Source: Gemmatimonadetes bacterium 2013_60CM_65_52 (lineage in GTDB: Bacteria; Gemmatimonadota; Gemmatimonadetes; Gemmatimonadales; Gemmatimonadaceae). From it: 64,000 nucleotides of DNA. How positions within the stretch are numbered: the first letter of the stretch is position 1; each line of letters begins with the position of its first letter. Below are positions 9,901-17,520 of the stretch, in pieces. The notes below the pieces were generated by a model that was not told where the DNA came from, ran no database searches, and saw only the letters and a list, made by a program, of their open reading frames with translations. Both the position numbers and the translations under genes were made by a program. The stretch is from the NCBI GenBank assembly GCA_002215645.1, contig NGFI01000006.1:1-64000 (forward strand). The letters run 5' to 3'.

Positions 9901-10107
9901 GCACTCGGTGCGGGCGCCGAGGTGCGGGCGCCGATGGCGCGGGCGGTCATCGGTGGCCTCATCACCTCCACACTGCTCACGTTGTTCGTGGTTCCGGTGA
10001 TGTACACGTTCCTGGATGACCTCGGACGGTGGGTCAGCTCCAGGCTCGTGTCGGCGGCCGCGCACGACTCGGACACCATCCTGCCCCAGCCAGCGGCGGG
10101 GGATTGA
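6913..10107 (+). CDS. RND multidrug efflux permease, AcrB/HAE1-type
   Basis: Proton-driven inner-membrane exporter of 1064 residues, the size typical of HAE-1 pumps. It opens with MFLSDISIKRPVFATMMMVALVVLG, the usual first transmembrane helix. Seen after that: periplasmic porter domain 1, a transmembrane block with LALSLAIGLLIDDAIVVRENI (the conserved acidic pair in helix 4 for proton relay), a loop after LDPMLSSVWADPEVE, porter domain 2 with a second first-helix-like segment (VVVLSIAAVTIVTSFLILP), and the last block with MTMIGIIMLMGLVTKNGILLVDF. Substrates cannot be told from sequence. The gene follows the adaptor by 41 bases. Confidence 0.95.
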   Translation: MFLSDISIKRPVFATMMMVALVVLGVVSYKRLAIDEYPDITYPIVIVQVSYPGASPEVMMRDVSKPIEEALNTVQGIKEIGSTSLEGITIVRLMFNLGVEVSVAQQDVQAKVARIRRTLPQDIEEPVVQHFDPNDAPIMAIALKSRERSIREITDLAIEVVQPRIEAIEGVGGLNIVGGNKRQIRVQVDPAALRAYGLSPAQLTAALGRENQEVPAGRIERGATERLVRVTGRIVDPRAFAEIPVAVRGTTPVRIGDVATVVDGAENRRTAAEITDSTGSAESVSLEVLKVSGSNTVLVADNVKGAVQELVRQLPRDIEMRIIRDDSRRIRESLADVELTILLGALLTVAIIYLFLNSWRSTVITGLTLPVSIISAFFIMWVFNFTVNTMTLLALSLAIGLLIDDAIVVRENIVRHLEMGKSHSAAAREGTSEIGLAVMSTSFAVIAVFIPVAFMGGIIGKIFFQFGVTVAFAVLVSLFVSFTLDPMLSSVWADPEVEHSVNDGGAHQREQRAHANPIRRAAFAFNDLFERIANRYPSWLRWALGHRVVVLSIAAVTIVTSFLILPTLGFTWMPDVNGDEFTVSFRVPPGSRLEYTLARGREIAAFLKRQPETDFTYLSVGGGFRGTPNQGSVYVALRHGRTRTLAAIQNDLRGKLREIPGVKPSITGPASIFSRGFPPIVVNVQGPEASRLKIAAERVLQAMKSVDGVAEPNSSEDGDIPQLDVRVDRQQAWRAGLGVGSVAATLQPLFSGQRATTWEDPQGFAHDVVVVFPDSLRNSAEDVAQLPVASSVSDPSNGLPSMVSLSQVAEVRAGVGPQQIERRQLEQQVQIRAGVLPGFAMGNVANGVQQAIDNVGLPPGYHFVFTGDVQNLEETKGYVLSALGLAVIFIYLILASLFGSFLQPLAIMLALPLSFIGVVLALLITRGNINVMTMIGIIMLMGLVTKNGILLVDFTNQLRIEGHSRSEALLGAGRIRLRPIVMTTFSMIFGMIPLALALGAGAEVRAPMARAVIGGLITSTLLTLFVVPVMYTFLDDLGRWVSSRLVSAAAHDSDTILPQPAAGD

Positions 10108-10139
10108 TCCGTCGCGAACGATTTGCGCACGGAGTCCGC

Positions 10140-10168
10140 TTGACGGATTCCGCGCGCCGCCGTACTAG
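10140..10168 (+). promoter_or_regulatory. Sigma-70-type promoter of the acidic/basic H1-like gene
   Basis: TTGACG (10140-10145), 17-base spacer, TACTAG (10163-10168). Transcription would start near 10175, leaving a leader of about 105 bases before the strong AGGAGG ribosome site at 10271-10276 and the ATG at 10282. Confidence 0.5.
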
Positions 10169-10281
10169 GGTGATTGTTGTCGGAGCGACGACGCGCCCGA
10201 GGAGGCACACGACGTGCAGCCGGGCCGCGGCGTCGGGTGCGAGTACCTGGTCCGACTGTCCTATCTCCAGAGGAGGCCGTA

Positions 10282-11019
10282 ATGCCGCGCGGTGACGAGG
10301 TGAACGAGGAGCTCCGCTTTTCAGATCGCGACGACGACGTCGATGATCTCGGTTACGGCGGTGGTGGTGGTGGATCCTCGTCCTACGACGATGAAGATGA
10401 GGAGGACGGCGGCTGGGCAACCCACAAGGATGACAGCGACGACCTTTGGGACAGCACCGACGACTCGGATGACGAGGAGGAGGAAGGGGTCAGCACGCCG
10501 CTGATCGAGGGCGACGAAGAAGAGGAGGAGAGTCCGCTCGTCGTCGCGCGCGCACCGAAGTCCGGCGGCGCGGGCCGGCCTATTTCGACCGTAGTCACGG
10601 CCGGCGCCGAGGGCACACCCAGCAAGCCGGTTACGGCCTCGAAGCACCCAGCTGCGAAGGAGCCCGGGAAGCACACGCCGGCGAAGCGCGGTTCGGTGCT
10701 CGCTGGTGCACCCGCGACCAAGCCGGTGCCGGCAGCGAAGGCGGCAGCAAAGAAAGCCCCTGCGAAAAAGGCACCCGCGGCAAAGAAGCCTCCTTCAAAG
10801 AAGCTGTCCGTGAAGCAGGCGCCGGAGAAAAGGGCGGCGGGAAAGAAGAAACCGGTGAAAAAGGCACCGCCGCCAAAGAAGGCCGCAAAGAAGGCGTCTG
10901 CGAAAAAAGGGACGCCAAAAAAGGGTGCGGCAAAGAAGGGATCGGCCAAAAAGAGCACCCCTCGAAAGGCTCCGGGCCGGAAGGGGAGTGCGAAGAAGGC
11001 CGCGAAACGCCGCCGCTAG
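10282..11019 (+). CDS. Charge-split protein: acidic N-terminal half, lysine/alanine/proline-rich H1-like C-terminal half
   Basis: A 245-residue protein of low complexity. Residues about 1-85 are strongly acidic (runs of D and E, for example DDEEEEGV and GDEEEEE) with a glycine run. Residues about 110-245 consist of AKKAPAKKA-, KKGAAKKGS- and PRKAPGRKG-type repeats like the tail of eukaryotic histone H1, AlgP or chlamydial Hc proteins. Such tails bind DNA or RNA without sequence specificity; the acidic half could mask or tune this. The start is set by AGGAGG five bases upstream of the ATG. A strong terminator follows. The function is inferred from composition only. Confidence 0.8.
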   Translation: MPRGDEVNEELRFSDRDDDVDDLGYGGGGGGSSSYDDEDEEDGGWATHKDDSDDLWDSTDDSDDEEEEGVSTPLIEGDEEEEESPLVVARAPKSGGAGRPISTVVTAGAEGTPSKPVTASKHPAAKEPGKHTPAKRGSVLAGAPATKPVPAAKAAAKKAPAKKAPAAKKPPSKKLSVKQAPEKRAAGKKKPVKKAPPPKKAAKKASAKKGTPKKGAAKKGSAKKSTPRKAPGRKGSAKKAAKRRR

Positions 11020-11038
11020 CGGTGGCACGGGCGGTGAT

Positions 11039-11077
11039 GACGGGGTGCGGTCTCAGGACCGCACCCCGTCTTTTCTT
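11039..11077 (+). terminator. Intrinsic terminator after the H1-like gene
   Basis: A perfect 14-bp stem (GACGGGGTGCGGTC, 11039-11052, with its complement at 11057-11070), TCAG loop, then TTTTCTT. It separates the H1-like gene from the histidine-kinase-like gene. Confidence 0.9.
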
Positions 11078-11110
11078 CCGTCTCCCGGCAGACGGGCGTA
11101 ATATCACGGG

Positions 11111-12178
11111 ATGAAGCCGCTCGAGCGCCGCGTGCTCGATGCCCTTCCGGCCACTGTCTTCGCGGTGGATCTGGATGGGCGAATCACTCTGCTGAACAGA
11201 TCTCCTTCGCGATTTGGTCAGCAAGACGGAGCGCCACCGCTTCCCGGCGGGGGCGCTGCCATCGGGGCTTCCATCTGGGAGACCATCGGCGACGCCGGTG
11301 TGAAGGACCAGGTGCGGCAGGCGCTGGCCACGTTGAGCGAAGGGCGTGCGCCAACTGCGAGCTGGGAATTCGATGTCGGTTCCGCGGGCGCGGGACGGAC
11401 GTTACTGGTGCAGGCCTCGGTCCTCGAGGACTCTCGGGCCCTTGTCGGATATGTCTTCGTGGTCTCGGACACGACCACTCGGCACAAGGAGTCCGACATG
11501 CCGGCGCGCCACGGGCACAAGCGGCGCTCGGAGGCCATCGGTGACGTATCCGCCGGCGTCGCACAAGAGCTGAGAAGTCCGCTCTTCGGCATCTCGTCCG
11601 CCGCACAGCTTCTGCGCTTCCGCGTGAAGGATGATCCAATCGTGGAAAAGAACGTCGGGCGGATTCTTCGGGAAGTCGAGCGATTGAACAGCGTCGTCGC
11701 GGCACTGTTGGAGTATGGGCGGCCGACACCGCTGCAACTGCAACCTGGCGATCCGGACGTCGTGTGGGACGGCGTGCTCGAGAAGCAGCGCGGAAGCATG
11801 GAGAGCCGCGTCTTGCACCTCGATCGCGCCCGCGCCGAGCCTCCGGTCTCCTGCAGCATCGACGCGCAGCAACTGGCCGAAGTGTTCCTGAACGTCCTGG
11901 GTAACGCGGTCGATGCCGCGCCCGAGGGCGGCAAGCTCTCGCTGAAATCGTCGCTCGCTCCCGACGGGACATGGCACTGTCGGCTGCACAACGATGGTCC
12001 AGCCATTCCCACCGACGTCCTTCCGCGGGTCTTCGAGCTGTTCTTCTCCACAAAGGGGGCGACGGGCATCGGCCTTTCACTCTCCAGAAGAATCGTGGAG
12101 GGGCACGGCGGCACGCTCTCGCTGGAGAGCACGCCGGCGCAGGGCACCGCGGCGACGATCGTACTTCCACCCGCGTGA
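11111..12178 (+). CDS. NtrB-like PAS histidine kinase homologue lacking the phospho-acceptor histidine
   Basis: A 355-residue cytosolic protein with an N-terminal PAS domain (about 5-120, LDALPATVFAVDLDGRITLL), a HisKA-like dimerisation helix (about 140-205) and an HATPase domain (about 240-355). The ATPase N-box (NVLGNAVDAAPEGG), a G1-like NDGPAIP, FELFFSTK and GIGLSLSRRIVEGHGG are present. The H-box that should read VAHELRNPL reads VAQELRSPL: residue 152 is glutamine (codon CAA at 11564-11566). It therefore cannot autophosphorylate in the normal way and may be a phosphatase or pseudokinase. A TAATAT hexamer ends six bases before the ATG. The stop overlaps the next gene (GTGA). Confidence 0.85.
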   Translation: MKPLERRVLDALPATVFAVDLDGRITLLNRSPSRFGQQDGAPPLPGGGAAIGASIWETIGDAGVKDQVRQALATLSEGRAPTASWEFDVGSAGAGRTLLVQASVLEDSRALVGYVFVVSDTTTRHKESDMPARHGHKRRSEAIGDVSAGVAQELRSPLFGISSAAQLLRFRVKDDPIVEKNVGRILREVERLNSVVAALLEYGRPTPLQLQPGDPDVVWDGVLEKQRGSMESRVLHLDRARAEPPVSCSIDAQQLAEVFLNVLGNAVDAAPEGGKLSLKSSLAPDGTWHCRLHNDGPAIPTDVLPRVFELFFSTKGATGIGLSLSRRIVEGHGGTLSLESTPAQGTAATIVLPPA

Positions 12179-13497
12179 CCTCCGCGTCGCACGCCGGGCC
12201 AGCGCTTGCGGTGCTCGTCGTGGATGACGACGAGATCGTGCGCAACGGCCTCGTGGCTTTCTTTGCGACTTTGGGCATGTTGGTGCGGTGCGCCGCCTCG
12301 GCGGATGAGGCGCGTGAAATTACTGCGCACGACGCACCAGACCTCGTCCTTCTCGACCTGCGTCTGCCTGGCGGCGGCGTCACTCTTCTCGAGGCACTCC
12401 GGGAAGATGATCCACAGGTCGGCGTCATCATGATGAGCGGACGCGCGGACGCGGTCTCGACCGCACAGGCGTTGCAACGCGGAGCGCTCGACGTCATCGA
12501 GAAACCTCTGGAGCTCGATGCGCTGCAGGCGAGCGTGATGCGCGTCGCCGAGGTGGTGAGGCTCCGGCGGGAGGTCGTCGTTCTTCGCGAGCATTATCAC
12601 ACAGATGACGGCGACGGCACCCTGTCTCCCTCGCTCGAGAAGCTCGTCGAGGTGGCGGCGCGCAACGACGACGTACCCGTGCTGATCGTCGGCGAGGCCG
12701 GAACCGGCAAGACGCTGCTCGCGAGGCACATTCATGATGCCTCGTCCCGCCGCGCCGAACTGTTCGTCCCGTTGTACGGCGACTTTCGCGGGTCTGATCT
12801 GCCCGAGCAGGGGTTATTCGGACGCGAACGGGGGACTGCGACCTCGGCGACGAGATCGCAGCGAGGACTCCTGGAGGTCGCGGCTCGCGGGACGGTGTTC
12901 ATCGCCGACGTGGATCGACTGCCCGCGGCTGTCCAGGCGAAGCTCCTCGACGTGCTCGAGAATGGCCGCTTCATGCGCGTGGGAGGGTCGGCGACGCTAC
13001 AGAGCGGGGCCCGCGTCATTGCCGCATCGCGAAGGCGCTCGAGCGACCCCGCCGGCTTTCGCTCCGATTTACATCTTCCCTTGCAGCTGTTGACGCTCTC
13101 CATCCCGCCGCTGCGGGAGCGTCGTTCAGATCTTCCTGGCCTCGTGCAAGGTCTTTTGCCCCGTTCGGCAAGGCTGGATCATGAAGCTGCCAGGGCAATC
13201 GACGAGTACTCGTGGCCAGGGAACGTGAGGGAACTGCGGGACGTTCTCTGGCGGGCCGCACTGCTCGCCGGCGGCCGGCCGATTTCCGTGCAGCACCTGC
13301 TGCTTCCGCGCGCCATGGGCGACCGGAAGTGGCGTGATGCGTTGAGCTTGGCCGATGCGGAGCGTCGCGCAATTACCCGAGCGATGCGGACCACACGGGG
13401 AAACAAGGTGCAGGCCGCCGAGCTGCTTGGTATCGCGCGGTCGACCCTGCAGGAGAAGCTGAGGAGAATAGAGCCGCCGGCGAACGATGAACGGTGA
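12175..13497 (+). CDS. NtrC-like response regulator with intact receiver but no GAFTGA motif
   Basis: A 440-residue three-domain protein. The receiver (about 10-125) is canonical: D17-D19, D61 in LLDLRLP, S88, K110. The AAA+ domain (about 150-370) keeps Walker A (GEAGTGKT, K179), LRERRSDLP and SWPGNVREL. However, the sigma-54-contacting GAFTGA loop is replaced by GTATSA (220-225), and Walker B reads FIADVD instead of the usual FLDEI. The C-terminal Fis-type helix-turn-helix (NKVQAAELLGIARSTLQEKL) is intact. It probably binds DNA but does not open sigma-54 holoenzyme. The GTG start overlaps the stop of the upstream kinase homologue, so the pair is translationally coupled. Confidence 0.85.
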   Translation: MTSASHAGPALAVLVVDDDEIVRNGLVAFFATLGMLVRCAASADEAREITAHDAPDLVLLDLRLPGGGVTLLEALREDDPQVGVIMMSGRADAVSTAQALQRGALDVIEKPLELDALQASVMRVAEVVRLRREVVVLREHYHTDDGDGTLSPSLEKLVEVAARNDDVPVLIVGEAGTGKTLLARHIHDASSRRAELFVPLYGDFRGSDLPEQGLFGRERGTATSATRSQRGLLEVAARGTVFIADVDRLPAAVQAKLLDVLENGRFMRVGGSATLQSGARVIAASRRRSSDPAGFRSDLHLPLQLLTLSIPPLRERRSDLPGLVQGLLPRSARLDHEAARAIDEYSWPGNVRELRDVLWRAALLAGGRPISVQHLLLPRAMGDRKWRDALSLADAERRAITRAMRTTRGNKVQAAELLGIARSTLQEKLRRIEPPANDER

Positions 13498-13692
13498 ATG
13501 GTCGTGGCTCCGATGTCGCAAAACCTTGTCCAGTATAGTATTACAGCTGCACGATGGCCGGTTTTCGGACAGTGGCTGTGGGTAGGGCATGACCGATTGT
13601 CGTCCACTGTTCGCGTATTGGCCTCTTTCCACTCGCTGCTCACCGTTCACCGTTTCCCCGCGTTTCCCAGGCTCCTGTTATCTTCCGCCGCT

Positions 13693-14250
13693 ATGCCGGA
13701 ACTGAACCCGTCCCCCGTTGCGCTGCTTCGCGCGCATTCGCGCCACGCGCCGTGGAACGCGCGCGGCCTCGCGGCGCACGTCACCGCGCTCGTGGACGCC
13801 GCCGGCATCCGGCCGACCAATGCCTCCGCGCGGTCGGCGCCCAGTGCGCGGTCCGTTCGATTTTATGTCGCCAGCGGACTGCTCGACCGCCCCGAGGGCG
13901 CGGGAACCGCCGCGACGTACAACTATCGGCACCTCCTTCAACTGCTCGCGATCAAGCTCCGCCAGCGTGAGGGAGCGACGCTGGATACGATCAAGACCGA
14001 GATGAAGGACGTGACGGGAGACGCCCTCGAACGGCGCGTCGCATCGTCACTGGCGCCCGCCCTGGGCGCCCACGCCGACCTTGCCGTGCAGAATTCCGAT
14101 GACGATCGCCCCGCGAGCTGGCGGCGATTCCCCGTGGCAGACGGCATCGAGCTGCACGTTCGCGACGGTGCGCCGGCTGCGCGCGAGGAAGCGCTCATCG
14201 CAATGCGCGAGGCGGTTCGTGCCGCGTTGGGCCGCGCCGACATTCGCTGA
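13693..14250 (+). CDS. MerR-family-like transcriptional regulator
   Basis: A 185-residue protein. A winged-helix region (about 15-105) has the MerR pattern SVRFYVASGLLDRPEG...YNYRHLLQLLAIKLRQREGATLDTI. It differs from textbook MerR by an N-terminal extension and a spacer before the recognition turn. The C-terminal 80 residues would form the effector/dimer part; no cysteine-based metal site is seen. The ATG at 13693 was chosen because MPELNPSP starts a plausible protein and an extended -10 (TGTTATCTT) ends eight bases upstream. The 195 bases between this gene and the NtrC-like gene hold no other recognised feature except a TATAGT hexamer at 13534. Confidence 0.72.
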   Translation: MPELNPSPVALLRAHSRHAPWNARGLAAHVTALVDAAGIRPTNASARSAPSARSVRFYVASGLLDRPEGAGTAATYNYRHLLQLLAIKLRQREGATLDTIKTEMKDVTGDALERRVASSLAPALGAHADLAVQNSDDDRPASWRRFPVADGIELHVRDGAPAAREEALIAMREAVRAALGRADIR

Positions 14251-14262
14251 CACAACGAATCG

Positions 14263-15597
14263 TCACAGCAGTCGCGATAGCAGCGACGCGCCTCGTTCCA
14301 TCAGACGGTCCGTCCATGGACGCTTCCGAAACTCGTGCAGGAGGATCTCGGTGGAGCGGGACAGGTCGTCCATGAAGATTCCGTTCATCTGCGCGCCGAG
14401 CGTCGAGTCGAGGAAGACCAGGTTGGATTCGTTGTTGAATGCGAGTGAGCGGTTGTCGAAATTCATCGATCCGATCGTCCCCCACACGCCGTCCACGATG
14501 AACGTCTTCGCGTGCATCATGGCGGGCTGGTACTCGAAGACGCGGATGCCGCCTTCAAGTAGCTGCTCGTAGCGGGAGCGCCCCGCCCACCACGCGGTCT
14601 TCACATCGGTCCCCCTGTTCACCGTGAGCAGCCGCACGTCCACGCCGCGCCGGCGCGCATCGAGCAGCAGTCGCCGGAAGTCGTCATCCGGGACGAAGTA
14701 GGAGTTGGTGACGTAGAGGCTCTTGCGGGCGCTCGCGATGGAAAGCGCGTTGAATCGTTCGGCCGGCGTGCTACCCGTCGTCGGCGACGGAAAGAAGACT
14801 CCCGCGCTCACGTTGCCTGGTCGCGACGTGAAGGCGGCCGGCGGAAAGAAGGTCTTGCCCGCGAGCAGCTCGCCCACGCATTCCGCCCACGCCGCGCCGA
14901 AGGCCGCCTGCAGCTCCATGACGGCCGGCCCCTCAAAGCGCACGTTGCTGTCTCGCCATTGATCCTTGTGGCGGCCGTCGCCGAGCCAGTAGTCGGCGAG
15001 GCCGAATCCGCCGGTGTAGCCGACGGCACCGTCCACGACGACGACACGCACGTGCGAACGATCGCTGGCATTGTGCAGCGAGTACCAATGCAGTTGTCGC
15101 AGAAGACCGACCTCGACGCCGGCTGCCCGCAAGCTGTCGGCCCACCGCGCCGTCAGATTCTGAGAGCCGAATGAGTCGAGTACGAGCAGAACGCGCACAC
15201 CAGCTCGCGCCCGCTCGGCGAGGATGCTCGCCATGGTGTCGGCGACCGCGCCGGGCTGCGAATAGTACATCTGCACCGTAATGGTGCTCCTGGCCGCTCG
15301 CAGGTCCGACCACAGCGTTGCGTAGACCGTCCCGTTGTTGAGCATTTCGACGGCGTTGCCGGCGGAGACGTGCAGGCCGGTGTACAGCTCGAGCGTGCGG
15401 ACGAATTGGGAATCCGAAACGGCGGGCGGTGCCTCGTGATGGCCCACAGTGCGGACGGCGCGGAACGGTGTGCCGCGAGTCAACGTCTGGATTCCGACGA
15501 GCGCCAAGGCGATGACGACGAGAAGGCCGAACAGGGCGCTGACGCGCTTTACTCGCAGCATTTTTCGCATTTGAAACCCCGCCGTCACATACTTCAT
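14263..15597 (-). CDS. Phospholipase D-family protein (cardiolipin-synthase-like), membrane-anchored
   Basis: A 444-residue protein with an N-terminal membrane anchor (ALFGLLVVIALALVGIQTL) and two PLD repeats. The second HKD motif is canonical (MMHAKTFIVDG...GSMNFDNRS). The first reads SHVRVVVVDG...GGFGLADY, with arginine where HxKx4D has lysine. Family members swap phosphatidyl groups (cardiolipin synthesis) or cleave phosphodiesters. Start options are ATG 15597 (used here) or ATG 15570 (MRKMLRVKR), which has a GGGG-containing ribosome site; the latter is equally plausible. It is divergent from the SDR gene. Confidence 0.85.
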   Translation of the reverse strand: MKYVTAGFQMRKMLRVKRVSALFGLLVVIALALVGIQTLTRGTPFRAVRTVGHHEAPPAVSDSQFVRTLELYTGLHVSAGNAVEMLNNGTVYATLWSDLRAARSTITVQMYYSQPGAVADTMASILAERARAGVRVLLVLDSFGSQNLTARWADSLRAAGVEVGLLRQLHWYSLHNASDRSHVRVVVVDGAVGYTGGFGLADYWLGDGRHKDQWRDSNVRFEGPAVMELQAAFGAAWAECVGELLAGKTFFPPAAFTSRPGNVSAGVFFPSPTTGSTPAERFNALSIASARKSLYVTNSYFVPDDDFRRLLLDARRRGVDVRLLTVNRGTDVKTAWWAGRSRYEQLLEGGIRVFEYQPAMMHAKTFIVDGVWGTIGSMNFDNRSLAFNNESNLVFLDSTLGAQMNGIFMDDLSRSTEILLHEFRKRPWTDRLMERGASLLSRLL

Positions 15598-15650
15598 GCC
15601 AGCAGGCGAGACTGGTTCAACGGTGTCCGGTTTCGACGCAGGGGCCGAGT

Positions 15651-16373
15651 GTGCGAGGGGACGTGGATTTCTCCGGACGAAGCGTGGTGGTGACCGGCGT
15701 GGGCCGTGCGGGGCAAGTGGGCGAGGCAGTCGCCACATCGTTCGCCGAGCGTGGCGCTCGCGTCTTTCTCGTCGGACGCGATGAGCGGGAGGTGAATGCT
15801 CGCACCGAGCAACTCCTCGCCGCCGGAAGGCGTGCCGCGGCGCTCGTTGCTGATCTCGCGGATGAGCGCGCGGTTGCTACGCTGGCCGAACGCGTGCGCG
15901 ACGCGACTGGCGGCCGCGTCCACGCCCTCGTTCATCTTGCGGGTGGATTCGCCTCCAGCGGCGCGGTTGCGGAGAGCGACGCATCCATCTGGAGCACGCA
16001 ATTCTCCATCAATGCGACGACGGCGTACCTCTCCGCGCGCGCGTTTCTCCCGCTCGTCCGCGCCACGAAGGGCGCGATCGTGTTCTTTGCGTCCGAGGCA
16101 GTGCTGCCAGGTGGGCGTGTGTCCGGCGTCTCCGCCTACGCGGCGGCGAAGAGCGCGGTCGTATCACTCATGCAGTCGATTGCGCAGGAGGAAGGCCCTC
16201 GCGGCGTGCGCTCGAATGCCATAGCACCCACGAGCATCAGAACCGCGGCGAACCTTGAATCCATGGGCTCGGACGTGGCCTACGTGTCGCGCGAGGACGT
16301 GGCGAGCCTCGTGATGTGGCTGTGCTCCGACGATGCGCGCGCAGTGAACGGCCAGCTCATCCGCGCGCGCTGA
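15651..16373 (+). CDS. Short-chain dehydrogenase/reductase
   Basis: A 240-residue NAD(P)-dependent oxidoreductase of Rossmann fold. Seen: the glycine-rich start VVVTGVGRAGQVGEAVA, NATTAYLSA in the middle, FFASEAV, the catalytic YAAAK and the C-terminal dinucleotide-fold residues ending DDARAVNGQLIRAR. The glycine motif is slightly atypical for classical SDRs. The substrate is unknown; FabG-like roles cannot be excluded. The GTG start at 15651 is preceded by AGGGG at a fair distance. The next gene begins six bases after the stop. Confidence 0.85.
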   Translation: MRGDVDFSGRSVVVTGVGRAGQVGEAVATSFAERGARVFLVGRDEREVNARTEQLLAAGRRAAALVADLADERAVATLAERVRDATGGRVHALVHLAGGFASSGAVAESDASIWSTQFSINATTAYLSARAFLPLVRATKGAIVFFASEAVLPGGRVSGVSAYAAAKSAVVSLMQSIAQEEGPRGVRSNAIAPTSIRTAANLESMGSDVAYVSREDVASLVMWLCSDDARAVNGQLIRAR

Positions 16374-16379
16374 ATCGCG

Positions 16380-17234
16380 ATGGTGGCGCCTGCTCCGGCG
16401 CGGCGAAGGTCCGTGCAGCGTGCCATTCGACTCGACAGGTCACTCGAGGCGCTGCCGTTCTTTCGGCTGAGCGATTCGGCCGAGGAGGACGTCATCGATT
16501 TTGGCGACGACGAGGGGCATCGCTGGCGTGTGATTCCGTCGCCGGACGACCGGGTTCCCGGAACGTTCGATCAGGATGTCTATGTGGAGTTGATGCGCCG
16601 GTTCACCGAGTCAGGCGAGCCCGACGACGGCGCCATCACGTTCACGCTGCATGCGTTTCTTCGGGCCATCGGACGACGCGTGGACGGACGGTCCTACGAG
16701 CAGCTTCGCGGAGCGCTCAATCGACTCGAGCACACCACGCTCGAGTCGCAGGGGATGTATGACTCGCGCAAGAGCGGACGTGCGGATGTTCGCTTCTCGG
16801 TGCTGTCCTCGGTGGCAGTCGAGCGGCGGCGACTGATCAGTCGCGAGCAGCTCCAGTTGTTCGACACCATCAAGCTCGGCGAGCCCGGCGTCGCGCGCGT
16901 CGTGCTCTCCGCCGTCGTGCGGGACAACCTGGCCGCGAATCACGTGGTGACCATCTCGGCCGGTACCTATTGGTCGCTGGCGTCCCCGGTCGCTCGGCGT
17001 TTGTACCGGTTGGTCGAGGTGGCGCGCGCGGAGGAGCGGCTCACTTGGCGCGTCATGCTCGAGCGGCTGGCGGAGCAGCTCCCGCTGGCCCAACGCTATC
17101 CCTCTCATCTTCAGCGCGTCCTCGGTCCTGCACATGAGATGCTGATCCAGTCGGGTATATTGCGGAATGCGGCTTTCCGCCAGCAGCAGCGCCGGTGGCT
17201 CGTGGACTATGTGCTCGGCTCGCGACCATCGTGA
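16380..17234 (+). CDS. RPA-type replication initiator protein homologue
   Basis: A 284-residue protein resembling the replication initiator protein A (RPA/RepA) group known from plasmids and from Deinococcus-Thermus-like chromosomes. Supporting segments: LEALPFFRLSD near the N-terminus, FDQDVYVELMRRF, ITFTLHAFLRAIGRRVDGRSYEQLRGALNRLEHTTLES, SPVARRLYRLVEVAR, and a late LPLAQRYPSHLQRVLGPAHE. These fit tandem winged-helix DNA-binding folds. No iterons, partition genes or other plasmid functions lie nearby, so it may have been recruited as a chromosomal DNA-binding factor. The identification rests on pattern memory, not a search. Confidence 0.7.
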   Translation: MVAPAPARRRSVQRAIRLDRSLEALPFFRLSDSAEEDVIDFGDDEGHRWRVIPSPDDRVPGTFDQDVYVELMRRFTESGEPDDGAITFTLHAFLRAIGRRVDGRSYEQLRGALNRLEHTTLESQGMYDSRKSGRADVRFSVLSSVAVERRRLISREQLQLFDTIKLGEPGVARVVLSAVVRDNLAANHVVTISAGTYWSLASPVARRLYRLVEVARAEERLTWRVMLERLAEQLPLAQRYPSHLQRVLGPAHEMLIQSGILRNAAFRQQQRRWLVDYVLGSRPS

Positions 17235-17255
17235 CGCGATGGGAGGGATGGCATC

Positions 17256-17447
17256 ATGACCACGAAGCTCGTACGGCCCATTCGCCGGGAGATCGAGATT
17301 GACGGTGATGCATTCACGGTCTTGCTCACACAGACCGGGATTCGTCTCACGCGGAAGCGGTTTCGACAGGGCCGCACACTGAGTTGGCGCTCGCTTCGGG
17401 AGCTCAGTGAGAGGGCCACGCTGGGAAACGACGTCAAGAACGCCTAG
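17256..17447 (+). CDS. Small conserved-looking protein of unknown function
   Basis: A 63-residue basic protein (MTTKLVRPIRREIEIDGDAF...) predicted as a short beta/alpha fold: strands around REIEIDGDAFTVLLTQTGIRLTRK, then a helix LSWRSLRELSERA. A strong GGGAGGG ribosome site eight bases before the ATG supports real translation. It lies 21 bases after the RPA-like gene and may be its companion. Confidence 0.65.
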   Translation: MTTKLVRPIRREIEIDGDAFTVLLTQTGIRLTRKRFRQGRTLSWRSLRELSERATLGNDVKNA

Positions 17448-17520
17448 CTGCAGTCCGGAACCCGCGGTCCTGGCACGGCGTATTCATTGAGTAGAATCTC
17501 TCTTCTTTAGCAGACTCATC

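Noticed and set aside
13498-13692. 65-codon N-terminal extension of the MerR-like gene
   Set aside because: Composition unlike protein and a promoter-like hexamer lies within it.
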